Origin: JAJISG01 sp964347325
Lineage (GTDB): Archaea; Thermoplasmatota; Thermoplasmata; RBG-16-68-12; JAJISG01
DNA: 41,003 nucleotides
NCBI GenBank assembly: GCA_964347325.1
Contig: CAYFYA010000014.1
Coordinates: forward strand, 1 to 41,003
Reading direction: 5' to 3'
Part shown: piece after piece, positions 31,376-38,918 of the stretch
How positions within the stretch are numbered: the first letter of the stretch is position 1
Layout of the letters: the number at the start of each line of letters is the position of its first letter
Notes under the pieces: generated by a model
The model's database searches: none
Told to the model about the DNA's origin: nothing
What the model saw: the letters and a program-made list of their open reading frames with translations, nothing else
Made by a program: the position numbers and the translations under genes

Positions 31376-33152
31376 CGGTCTTCGCCAGGTTCCGGGGCTT
31401 GTCAATGGAGCAGCCACGTTCCCTGGCTGTGTAGTAGGCCAGGAGCTGGAGGACTACGGCGTTTACCACGGGAGAGTAGACGGGGTCCACCCACGGCACG
31501 CGAAGCACGTGGTCCACGTACTTCTCGATCTCATTATCATCCTCATAGGCGACGGCGATGACCGGTGATCCGCGAGCGCTGATCTCCCCGATGTTCCCGA
31601 TCATCTTCCCGTACGTATGATCCCTCGGGACGAGGGCCACCACGGGCGTGTCCTCCGTAATCAATGCCAATGGTCCGTGCTTCAGCTCGCCCCCCGGATA
31701 GCCCTCCGCGTGGATGTAGGATATCTCCTTCATCTTGAGGGCACCCTCCAGGGCGATTGGGTAGTTGATGTTGCGGCCCAAAAAGAACATGTCCCGGGCC
31801 TGGCAGTACTTCCGGGCCAAGGCCTCCACATCGTCCGCAGAGTCGAGGACCGACTCTACGGCCCGGGGGAGCGTGCGCAGCTCCTGGGTGGCCTTCCTGG
31901 CCTGGTCCACGGTGAGATTGCCCGAGTCGATGCCCAGGCGCAGGGCGAGGATATATAGGGCCAGCAGCTGGGCCGCGAAGGTCTTCGTGGCGGCCACGCC
32001 GATCTCCATGCCAGCCCTTGTATAGAGGACATCGTCCACTTCGCGGGACAGGCTGCAGCCTAGGTAGTTGGTGATGGCAAGGGTACGACACCCGCGTCTC
32101 CGGGCCTCGCGGGCCGCCCCAATCGTGTCCGCCGTCTCCCCACTCTGGCTGACGAGCACCATGAGGGGCCGGTCCCTCGCGGCTGGCGAGTAGCGATACT
32201 CCGATGCCAACTCCGCCGAGGCGGGGACTCCCGCCATCTCCTCGAGGATGTACTTCCCGACGAGGGCTGCATGGAAGGCGGTCCCGCAGGCGACCAGCTT
32301 CACATGCCCCACCCTCCCCAGGTTGAGTTCGTCATTGCCCATGTCGCTTAGACGACCCAGGGAGGTGGAATGGATGGCATCGGGTTGCTCGTAGATCTCC
32401 TTGAGCATGAAGTGGGGGAAGCCGCCCTTCTCCGCGTCCTCCACGGTCCAGGAGATCGTCTCGGGTGCCCGCTTCACCCGGGAGCCGTCGGGGGCGAAGA
32501 GCTGGATATCTGAGGGCGTGATTACGGCAGTCTCCCCGTCCACCAGATGCACGATCCGGTTGGTCTCCCTCAGGAGAGCCGGAATGTCTGAGGCGAAGAG
32601 GTTCTCCTCGGTACCCACGCCCAGGACTAGGGGGCTATCCCTCCTGGTAACCACCATCGTGCCCTGCTCGTCGGCGTGCATGAGGGCGAAGGCGAAGCTT
32701 CCTTCGATCCTCGGGAGAACGGACCGGAGGGCCTCGTGCAGGTTCCCCTCATAGGCGTCCTCCACCATGTGGACCACCGTCTCCGTGTCGGTCTGGGACG
32801 TGAATTTGTGCCCCTTTGCCTCCAGCTCGGACTTCAGGCTCGCGTAGTTCTCAATGATGCCATTGTGAGCCAGGACGATCTTCCCCGTGCAATCAGACAA
32901 GGGATGCGCGTTCTCCTGGCTCGGGGCACCGTGGGTTGCCCAACGGGTATGACCGATTCCTGCAACGCCCTTGAGGGCCGGGAGCGACTCCTCGAGATGG
33001 CTGATCTCGCCCCTGTCCTTGTGGAGCTGGATCCCCTTGTTAAGTATCGCGACGCCGGCCGAGTCATACCCCCTGTACTCGAGCCGTTTCAGGGCGTCGA
33101 GGATGAGTGGAAGTGCTTGACGGCCCCCTGTGTACCCCACAATCCCGCACAC
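31362..33152 (-). CDS. glmS: Glutamine-fructose-6-phosphate aminotransferase
   Basis: GlmS makes glucosamine 6-phosphate from fructose 6-phosphate and glutamine, the first step to UDP-GlcNAc. The 596-residue protein starts CGIVGYTGG with C2 as the amidotransferase nucleophile. Glutamine-site motifs RWATHGAPSQENAHP and AHNGIIENY are present. Two SIS domains follow, with CGTAFHA, SQSGETADT and a C-terminus ending NLAKTVTVE. It starts at a GTG (33152) directly against the stop of the nucleotidyltransferase gene, so the two are co-translated. Its 3' end overlaps the convergent HAD gene by 14 bases. Confidence 0.96.
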   Translation of the reverse strand: MCGIVGYTGGRQALPLILDALKRLEYRGYDSAGVAILNKGIQLHKDRGEISHLEESLPALKGVAGIGHTRWATHGAPSQENAHPLSDCTGKIVLAHNGIIENYASLKSELEAKGHKFTSQTDTETVVHMVEDAYEGNLHEALRSVLPRIEGSFAFALMHADEQGTMVVTRRDSPLVLGVGTEENLFASDIPALLRETNRIVHLVDGETAVITPSDIQLFAPDGSRVKRAPETISWTVEDAEKGGFPHFMLKEIYEQPDAIHSTSLGRLSDMGNDELNLGRVGHVKLVACGTAFHAALVGKYILEEMAGVPASAELASEYRYSPAARDRPLMVLVSQSGETADTIGAAREARRRGCRTLAITNYLGCSLSREVDDVLYTRAGMEIGVAATKTFAAQLLALYILALRLGIDSGNLTVDQARKATQELRTLPRAVESVLDSADDVEALARKYCQARDMFFLGRNINYPIALEGALKMKEISYIHAEGYPGGELKHGPLALITEDTPVVALVPRDHTYGKMIGNIGEISARGSPVIAVAYEDDNEIEKYVDHVLRVPWVDPVYSPVVNAVVLQLLAYYTARERGCSIDKPRNLAKTVTVE

Positions 33153-34343
33153 TTAGACCACCGTGGACCCGTGGGGCACTGGACCCCTCAGGACGACCCC
33201 GGAGCCCACCTTGCATCTGGCCCCCACTATGGAACCTGGGATTACCTCGACACCGGTGCCGAGGACAGTGTCCTCTCCGAGGAAGGCTCCCACGAGGGTG
33301 AGGTCGTGGTACTCCCTCTCAACCTCCACAGTCGCGCCCTCGCTCGGCATGGAAATGTGGGATCCCGCCCTAACGCCCTTCCCGAGCACTCCATGAGACA
33401 CGTAGGAGAAGGCGCCGAGCGAGCAGTCGTCCATGATGAGGCTCTCCTCGACGAAGGAGGAGGGTCCAAGGGTGACGTTCTGACCGACCGAGGTGGAGGG
33501 GTAGATGGTGGCGTGAGGTCCGATATCGCACCCAGCCCCGATGGCGACCGGGCCAAGGATGTAGGTTCCAGCCCTGACTACTGTTCCTTCCCCAACAGAG
33601 ACACGACCTCGCATTACGACCCCCTCCTCGACCTTTCCCGCCACCTGTCCCTCCAAATCCGAGAGGGCAGCGGCATTGACTTCGATGAGGTCCCAGGGGT
33701 ATACGGCGTCTATCCATGTGCCGCTTGTCGCGATGGCCCGTACTTTCGCCTTCTTGGAGAGGTGTTGGAGGATCGCCGACAGATCGTAAAGCCCGCGCCC
33801 CACGAAGTCCTCGCACAGCTTCAAGAAATCCGGTTTCAGGGAGTAGATGCCAGTGTTGATGAGGTTGCTGATCCTCTCCTCCGGTTTCTCCAGGAGGTCT
33901 CGGATGAACTTCCCCTCCAGAACCACGACGCCGTACTTGGAGGGCATCTCGCTCTCCGTAATGACTATGGACGGGGCGTCTCCCTCCTCTAGCAGGTCCC
34001 GGACAGTCCTGGCGTCTATGACGTTGTCTCCTGGGAGGACGAGGAAGTCCTTGTCCAGACCGAGCTTGGCCTGGAGGAGGGCGTGGGCAGTGCCCAGCTG
34101 CTTGGATTGGACCACGTAGTCGATGTTGGCTCCAAATGCCTTGCCGTCCTCGAAGTGAGTCATTATCCTCTCCTTCTTGTAGCCGACTACGAGGACGACA
34201 TCCCGGATGCCGTTGCCAACTAGGGCACTGATCACGTACTCGAGGATGGGCCGGTTGCCAACGGGGATCATGACCTTCGGCTCAGAGTAAGTGAAAGGGC
34301 CCAACCGAGTTCCTTCACCCGCCGCGAGTATGATGGCCTTCAA
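33153..34343 (-). CDS. GlmU-like sugar-1-phosphate nucleotidyltransferase with hexapeptide-repeat domain
   Basis: A 396-residue enzyme with an N-terminal nucleotidyltransferase domain (ILAAGEGTRLGPFTYSEPK, then QLGTAHALLQA and the LPGDNVI metal site) and a C-terminal left-handed beta-helix from about 230 built of hexapeptide repeats. In bacterial GlmU the two domains acetylate glucosamine-1-phosphate and attach UMP. In archaea related bifunctional proteins do the same, and its position between the winged-helix gene and glmS supports this. The TTG start at 34343 overlaps the winged-helix stop (TTGA). Other sugars remain possible. Confidence 0.85.
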   Translation of the reverse strand: MKAIILAAGEGTRLGPFTYSEPKVMIPVGNRPILEYVISALVGNGIRDVVLVVGYKKERIMTHFEDGKAFGANIDYVVQSKQLGTAHALLQAKLGLDKDFLVLPGDNVIDARTVRDLLEEGDAPSIVITESEMPSKYGVVVLEGKFIRDLLEKPEERISNLINTGIYSLKPDFLKLCEDFVGRGLYDLSAILQHLSKKAKVRAIATSGTWIDAVYPWDLIEVNAAALSDLEGQVAGKVEEGVVMRGRVSVGEGTVVRAGTYILGPVAIGAGCDIGPHATIYPSTSVGQNVTLGPSSFVEESLIMDDCSLGAFSYVSHGVLGKGVRAGSHISMPSEGATVEVEREYHDLTLVGAFLGEDTVLGTGVEVIPGSIVGARCKVGSGVVLRGPVPHGSTVV

Positions 34344-35215
34344 CGCGCGCCCCTCGACTTCCGCTCCTTACCTTCTGCCGCTGTAGATTTAGTTTTCGAC
34401 CTAGTTATCCCCTGACGTCTCGTCATCAGGGAGAAGACCTCGTAGGGGACCTTCTCCTCCAAGGACTCGTTCCCCGCTTCGATGGCAGAGACGGCCTCTG
34501 AGGCGGAGTCTTCAGAGGCGAGCAACAGGACGTCGAGGCCTCTGACGGCGGCCTCCAGGGAGGCGGAGACGGAGGCGAACTCGAAGTCGGGTTCCAGGTC
34601 TAGCTTCGTTGCCAGGATGCGGGCAACGGCGTCGTTGACTGCCACTTTGTCCACGGGGTGCGAGGAAATGAACTCTCGAGCCCGGTCCAGGTCGACATTG
34701 TTAGTGCCCCCCTGACGGGCTCCCGGCACTCGGACAAGGGCGATCCGTCCAAGCTTCAGGTCGACGATCCCTTCCAGCTCCACCAAGGCCACATCCTCCC
34801 CCTTGGCGGCGTCATGCAGGGCCTTGCCCTTGGAGGAGGCCTCCCTTCCGGTGTAAGCGACCAGGTAACCGTCCTCCATGACGAGTCCGACTCGATCGCC
34901 CTCCTTGACCTCGGACCCGGCCATCGCGGAACAGATGTCCAGGATCCTCATCTCTCGGGAGGACGCATCCACGAAGTCCCTGAGCTCCTTGAACCTGGCG
35001 TGAAGCAGTTCGACCCCTTTCATGGTGGCTGTGAGGAAGCCTCCCACTCGATGGACGAGTCCGTCCTCAGCCATACTCTTCAGGTAACCAGAGACGCCTT
35101 GTACCGTCAGCCCGACCCTCTCTGCGATGGACTTCATACGGCTGTGACGGTTGGTGGTAATCTCCAGAAGGATCAGAAGCCTAGTGGCCTCCCTGACGTC
35201 TCGAAGAACGTGCAC
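34340..35215 (-). CDS. Winged-helix DNA-binding protein, possible regulator of the glm operon
   Basis: A 291-residue protein. Residues 1-75 form a winged helix: LLILLEITTNRHSRMKSIAE, then RVGLTVQGVSGYLKSMAEDG and LVHRVGGFLTATMKGVELL. The central part is a mixed alpha/beta domain of unknown type with REASSKGKALHDAAKGEDVA. The C-terminal stretch is basic and serine-rich. It is the first gene of the glmS operon, so it may control amino-sugar genes, which is inference. The start is GTG 35215, about 25-32 bases after a box A at 35240-35247, so the transcript is leaderless. The alternative is a role outside regulation, as some archaeal proteins of this shape have no known target. Confidence 0.68.
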   Translation of the reverse strand: MHVLRDVREATRLLILLEITTNRHSRMKSIAERVGLTVQGVSGYLKSMAEDGLVHRVGGFLTATMKGVELLHARFKELRDFVDASSREMRILDICSAMAGSEVKEGDRVGLVMEDGYLVAYTGREASSKGKALHDAAKGEDVALVELEGIVDLKLGRIALVRVPGARQGGTNNVDLDRAREFISSHPVDKVAVNDAVARILATKLDLEPDFEFASVSASLEAAVRGLDVLLLASEDSASEAVSAIEAGNESLEEKVPYEVFSLMTRRQGITRSKTKSTAAEGKERKSRGAR

Positions 35216-35239
35216 CAGGGGAGTTCATCACCGCATTGG

Positions 35240-35247
35240 TATGTAAA
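35240..35247 (-). promoter_or_regulatory. Box A promoter of the winged-helix/glmU-like/glmS operon
   Basis: Minus-strand TTTACATA is 25-32 bases before GTG 35215. Confidence 0.4.
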
Positions 35248-35280
35248 CGTTGGTCGGTCCTGTCCACTGAGGCGACCGCC

Positions 35281-35799
35281 TCAATCGAAGCGATTGTAGG
35301 AGACGATCTCTGAGAAGTTCTTCCGACCGGCTCCCTCGGGTTCCCCCTCGGGGTAACCAAGGGGAACGATACCCACGACCTTCGTCTCTGGCGGGGCTCC
35401 GACGAGCTCCGTTACCCGGTCCTCGTCGAAGGTGTTGACGTAGGCCGTTCCCAAACCGTGGGATGCCGCCAACAAGAACAGATGGTCGAGGGCGAAGGCC
35501 ACATCCACGGGGTAGGAGCTCATGTAGCCACCAATAAGGGAGTCGCTCTCGTCGAGGAGCCCCAGGGCGACCACGATAATCGGTGCCTCGGCAATCCAAA
35601 TCTGGTTCGCGGCGGCCGCGGCGAGTCTCGCCTTCATCTCTTCATCTGTGACGAGGACGAACTTCCAGGGCTGGGCATTGTCGGCTGACGGCGCCATGCG
35701 GACGTACTTGAAAATGTCGCCAACCACATCCTCTGGAAGGGGGTCAGGCTTGAACCTCATCACATGGCGGCGAGCCTTGATTGCCTGGACGACGTCCAT
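35281..35799 (-). CDS. Nitroreductase-family protein
   Basis: This 172-residue FMN-binding oxidoreductase has the family opening AIKARRHVMRF, with RMAPSADNAQPWKFVLV, the substrate/FMN contact segment. HLFLLAASHGLGTAYV and VGIVPLGYPEGEP follow. Length is at the short end, typical of the single-domain type. The family reduces nitro groups, quinones or flavins, and some members act in cofactor synthesis; the substrate is unknown. Its promoter is a CTATTTATC element around 35827. It starts at ATG 35799, divergent from the metallopeptidase. Confidence 0.88.
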   Translation of the reverse strand: MDVVQAIKARRHVMRFKPDPLPEDVVGDIFKYVRMAPSADNAQPWKFVLVTDEEMKARLAAAAANQIWIAEAPIIVVALGLLDESDSLIGGYMSSYPVDVAFALDHLFLLAASHGLGTAYVNTFDEDRVTELVGAPPETKVVGIVPLGYPEGEPEGAGRKNFSEIVSYNRFD

Positions 35800-35826
35800 G
35801 AGGGCGGCTCTGCAAGCGGGATGGCG

Positions 35827-35835
35827 GATAAATAG
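35827..35835 (-). promoter_or_regulatory. Box A promoter of the nitroreductase gene
   Basis: Minus-strand CTATTTATC is 28-36 bases before ATG 35799. Confidence 0.45.
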
Positions 35836-35996
35836 TTTTACTCGGCAATCGCAAGGATGTATGTGAAGTTTGTTGGATACCCATACTTAACACGCATGAG
35901 GCGCCATCGTTGCATGCATGCGGACGGAGGGCGAGAGGCGGATTCGCGGAGAGTCTTATTGCTGGGTATATACACCAAGCCGCCATATATTCCACA

Positions 35997-36004
35997 CTTA
36001 TACA
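35997..36004 (+). promoter_or_regulatory. Box A promoter of the metallopeptidase gene
   Basis: CTTATACA lies about 33-40 bases before ATG 36037. The spacer between the nitroreductase and this gene (35800-36036) is the longest gene-free stretch and is AT-richer than the rest; besides the two box A sites I see nothing in it. Confidence 0.4.
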
Positions 36005-36036
36005 TACGACTTAAGCCTTGCTAAATCTGCTTGTCG

Positions 36037-37443
36037 ATGGGCACAACCCTTGATGATGCATCCACCGAGGACACGCTGAGCACAAGCGTCGGCATATCGT
36101 TGTTTCTCTTGGTCTCCTTTGTCGTGGCGGCGTTCCCGGTCACCGCGCTCCCATCTCAAACCTCCCCCCTGACCCTAGCCGACGGGGAAATCGGCGTCTG
36201 CCCGTGGTTAGCGTCTCCCGGACCCGATGTTCCTTCGCCGGGTCCAGGCTATGACGACACCAGCGAATTCTTCGTAGGCAGCGTGGCTTTGGGAATCTTC
36301 CTTGCAGAGAGCACCGGACACGCCTATGATTGGTCCGACGCGGAAGTGTCTCAGACGCTGGAGGGAATCTACGGAGCCCTCTCATGGTGGGCGTCCGAGG
36401 AGCCTAAGGCAAACCTTTCCTTCACTTATGAGCTCCATATCCGGGTACCGGTGAGTTCGGAGCCGATTGAGAACCCGCTTGCCGACGCTCATATCTGGAT
36501 TAACGAAGTTATGGGAGACCTAGGATACAACCGCGGCGACGCGCGGGCTAGGGCCCTCGAATACAATAACGACTTACGTGACCACATGGGGACGGATTGG
36601 GCGTTCTCTGTCTTCGTCGCGGACAGCGACGATGAAGTGAACCTTGGTCGCTTCACAGACGATCAATACGCCTGCGGCTACGTGGGAGGTCCGTCCTTCA
36701 CCATGTCTCGCTTCTCTTCCTGGGCGTTCAATTCCGCTGACTACTACCGCGTTGTCCCGGCTCATGAGACTGGTCACATGTTCTATGCGACTGACGAATA
36801 CGATGCGGGACCAGTCGAATTCTCCGGTTACCTGCGCTGTCCAGACGACAACGGTGCCCTGGGCATAATGAATCACAATACTCTCACAGTGAGCGAGAGC
36901 ACGCGTTGCCAGGTTGGTTGGAGAGACTCCGACGAGGACGGGATCTTGGACGTCTTGGACATTCCACCCGAGACAACGTTGCACTCATACGTCGTCGACG
37001 AAACTGACGAGAGTCGACGGCGGTACGCGGGAACGGCGACTGTCGTGGCTCAGCACAATCTGAATCCTAGAGGGCCAAGCAATGATGTCACCATCAGTCG
37101 AATTGTTGGCGTGGAGTTCCGTGTCGATGACGGGCCCTGGATTTCTGCGGAGGCTGATGACGAAGCCTTCGACGAGCCCGTGGAGTTCTTCTCGCTGACC
37201 ACCCCCCCTATGGACACGGGATTCTATGCAATCGAGGCTCGAGCATGGGATTCGGAGGGCGAGGTCGATCCGACTCCCGCCCAGGCCGTACCATCCCTGG
37301 GCGATGTGGACCCCACACAGGTCTACGTATGGATACTCGAGGCCTCGCTATCGGTCGCCGTAGCCGTCATCATCTTGCTGGCAATGATACGACACCGCAG
37401 GAGAGAGCGGCCTGCGTTGAACCGCTCAAACAACACAGGCTGA
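36037..37443 (+). CDS. Cell-surface zinc metallopeptidase-like protein
   Basis: A 468-residue protein with an N-terminal hydrophobic segment (about 18-38, signal or anchor). The zincin motif AHETGHMFYATDEYD has HETGH at 243-247 and an acidic D-E-Y eight residues further. A calcium-type loop DSDEDGILDVLD follows at about 304-315, and a beta domain at about 345-415. A membrane helix near the C-terminus (about 432-451) is followed by a basic tail RHRRRERP, so most of the chain is outside the cell. Cysteines cluster in the catalytic half (YACGY, LRCPDDN, TRCQVG), so disulfides may stabilise it. The family is not recognised beyond the HExxH class. Start is ATG 36037. The DNA is less GC-rich than the surrounding genes, suggesting acquisition. 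Confidence 0.72.
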   Translation: MGTTLDDASTEDTLSTSVGISLFLLVSFVVAAFPVTALPSQTSPLTLADGEIGVCPWLASPGPDVPSPGPGYDDTSEFFVGSVALGIFLAESTGHAYDWSDAEVSQTLEGIYGALSWWASEEPKANLSFTYELHIRVPVSSEPIENPLADAHIWINEVMGDLGYNRGDARARALEYNNDLRDHMGTDWAFSVFVADSDDEVNLGRFTDDQYACGYVGGPSFTMSRFSSWAFNSADYYRVVPAHETGHMFYATDEYDAGPVEFSGYLRCPDDNGALGIMNHNTLTVSESTRCQVGWRDSDEDGILDVLDIPPETTLHSYVVDETDESRRRYAGTATVVAQHNLNPRGPSNDVTISRIVGVEFRVDDGPWISAEADDEAFDEPVEFFSLTTPPMDTGFYAIEARAWDSEGEVDPTPAQAVPSLGDVDPTQVYVWILEASLSVAVAVIILLAMIRHRRRERPALNRSNNTG

Positions 37444-37447
37444 TGTT

Positions 37448-37475
37448 AGGGCCCGACTTCTTCTTCTTTAGCCCT
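37448..37475 (+). terminator. Possible terminator after the metallopeptidase gene
   Basis: A pyrimidine-rich tract CTTCTTCTTCTTT, framed by AGGGC and GCCCT, follows the stop at 37443. T-rich tracts can end archaeal transcripts; the pairing arms are weak. Confidence 0.3.
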
Positions 37476-37509
37476 GAATCTTGAAGTACGCTGAGCTCAT
37501 GCTTCACAC

Positions 37510-38721
37510 GTGGATACTAGAGTGCTGCTTGCGATTCTGGTGACGGTTACCCTGGTCGCCGTCGGGGTGTTTGCGATACTGTTTCTGCAATCTCCCATGG
37601 CAAAGGGCGACCTGGGTCTCGAACCTCTGTTTGAGGACCTTGCGTTTCCCGTAAGTCTCGCCTTCGCTCCAGATGGACGCATGTACTACAATGAGCTCAA
37701 GGAGGGAAACGTGAGGATTGTTGAGAACGGCGAGATTCTGGATACGCCCTTCCTGACCCTTGACGTGGCGCAACCTGGAGAAACAGGTCTACTGGGACTG
37801 GCGCTAGACCCCAACTTCGATACAACGCCCTATGTCTACATCTACTACAGTTACGAGGAAGAGGGTCAGCTACAAAACCGGATCTCCCGCTTCGAGGACC
37901 TAGGTAACGTGGCGGGCCCTGAGGATGTCCTGCTGCAGGGCATTGCCGGCAGCACGAATCACAACAGCGGCCGGCTTACCTTCGGGCCCGACGGGATGCT
38001 GTACGCCTCGGTGGGTGATGCACTGAACCGCGATGCGGCCCAGGACCTCTCGTCCCTCAACGGGAAGATACTAAGGATGAGGCCCGATGGTCGTACGCCG
38101 GAGGATAACCCCTTCGCCTCCTTGGTGTACCTTCTGGGGATCCGAAATGTCTTCGGGCTGGACTTTGCCCCCGACGGGGCGTTGCTCTTCACCGAGAATG
38201 GCCCCTCCGGGTATGACGAGGTGAACTTCGGGCATCCCGGCTCGAACCATGGATGGCCGGCGGTTGCTGGGACGTCAAGCGACGAACGGTTCGTGGATCC
38301 TATCCTCGTCTTCAATCCTGCTATCGCTCCCACGGGCGTAGCCTACTACACTGGGGGCTCCCTAGGTCCATCTTACACAGGTGTGGCCTTCTTCGGGTCG
38401 TGGAACGACGGTGCCCTCCGGACGCTGACGGAGGATCAAGGAGGGGCATACGGTTCGGTCGTCGAGCTGGTAGCGGGGCGAAACGGTATCCTGGACGTGG
38501 TCGATGGTCCGGATGGCTTCCTCTATCTGAGCACACCGAATGCCATCCACCGGGTTGTGGTGACCGAGGCCCAAGACCAGACAGCCTCCCTCCAGGCGCC
38601 CCGTCTCACATCTCGGAAATCCTTAATAGGTAGTCCGATTACTTCCCGAGAGTCACTCCTGGCCAGTACAAGTCTGGTATCCTGGGCCGGTGGCTTAGGT
38701 TGGTCTAGAGCGCCCGGCTGA
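37510..38721 (+). CDS. PQQ-dependent sugar dehydrogenase-like beta-propeller protein
   Basis: The 403-residue protein has an N-terminal membrane helix (about 7-26) and then a six-bladed beta-propeller of the glucose/sorbosone dehydrogenase class. It has FPVSLAFAPDGRMYY, the GETGLLGLALDPNF blade, NHNSGRLTFGPDGMLYASVGD (H151) and IRNVFGLDFAPDG with R212. A GRNGILDVVDGPDGFLYLS blade closes the fold near 342. Members oxidise sugars with PQQ on the outer side of the membrane. The fold ends near residue 352 (about 38565); the last 51 residues do not look like it, and the stop lies in the anticodon loop of tRNA-Ile. The natural stop may have been lost. Start is GTG 37510. Confidence 0.8.
   Translation: MDTRVLLAILVTVTLVAVGVFAILFLQSPMAKGDLGLEPLFEDLAFPVSLAFAPDGRMYYNELKEGNVRIVENGEILDTPFLTLDVAQPGETGLLGLALDPNFDTTPYVYIYYSYEEEGQLQNRISRFEDLGNVAGPEDVLLQGIAGSTNHNSGRLTFGPDGMLYASVGDALNRDAAQDLSSLNGKILRMRPDGRTPEDNPFASLVYLLGIRNVFGLDFAPDGALLFTENGPSGYDEVNFGHPGSNHGWPAVAGTSSDERFVDPILVFNPAIAPTGVAYYTGGSLGPSYTGVAFFGSWNDGALRTLTEDQGGAYGSVVELVAGRNGILDVVDGPDGFLYLSTPNAIHRVVVTEAQDQTASLQAPRLTSRKSLIGSPITSRESLLASTSLVSWAGGLGWSRAPG
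38622..38629 (+). promoter_or_regulatory. Box A for tRNA-Ile
   Basis: CTTAATAG is about 55-60 bases before the tRNA start, inside the dehydrogenase reading frame. Confidence 0.3.
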
Positions 38722-38777
38722 TAAGTTCCTGGAGCTCCGAAACCGGGAGGTCGCCTGTTCAAATCAGGCCCGGCCCA
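38684..38777 (+). tRNA. tRNA-Ile (GAT) with an 18-base intron
   Basis: The acceptor GGGCCGG (38684-38690) pairs with CCGGCCC (38770-38776), and the discriminator is A at 38777. Anticodon GAT is at 38720-38722. The anticodon stem CCCGG/CCGGG only closes if the 18 bases at 38724-38741 are removed between positions 37 and 38. These give a bulge-helix-bulge: inner helix GTTC/GAGC with a three-base loop, two three-base bulges, and a central helix with one T-C mismatch. The spliced tRNA is 76 bases. Confidence 0.9.
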
Positions 38778-38886
38778 TCACCACTTCTTAGGTCTTCTCG
38801 GGGATAGGTATGGCCGCAATAGCTCTTCGCCTCAGAGCCAACGAGTTGGGGAGGTCCCGAAAGGTCTCGGACATCCTGTTCGCGAA

Positions 38887-38894
38887 CTTATAAT
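38887..38894 (+). promoter_or_regulatory. Box A promoter of pheT
   Basis: CTTATAAT lies 25-32 bases before ATG 38919, indicating leaderless transcription. Confidence 0.55.
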
Positions 38895-38918
38895 ATCCGG
38901 GGCCCTCATCCGGGACCA

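Noticed and set aside
32676..33992. Plus-strand open frame of 438 residues
   Set aside because: It lies antisense across both glmS and the GlmU-like gene, has no coherent domain, and arises from GC-rich codon complement.
38810..38893. A 27-residue basic frame between tRNA-Ile and pheT
   Set aside because: It ends on the pheT box A, has no ribosome site and no recognisable pattern; too short to support.
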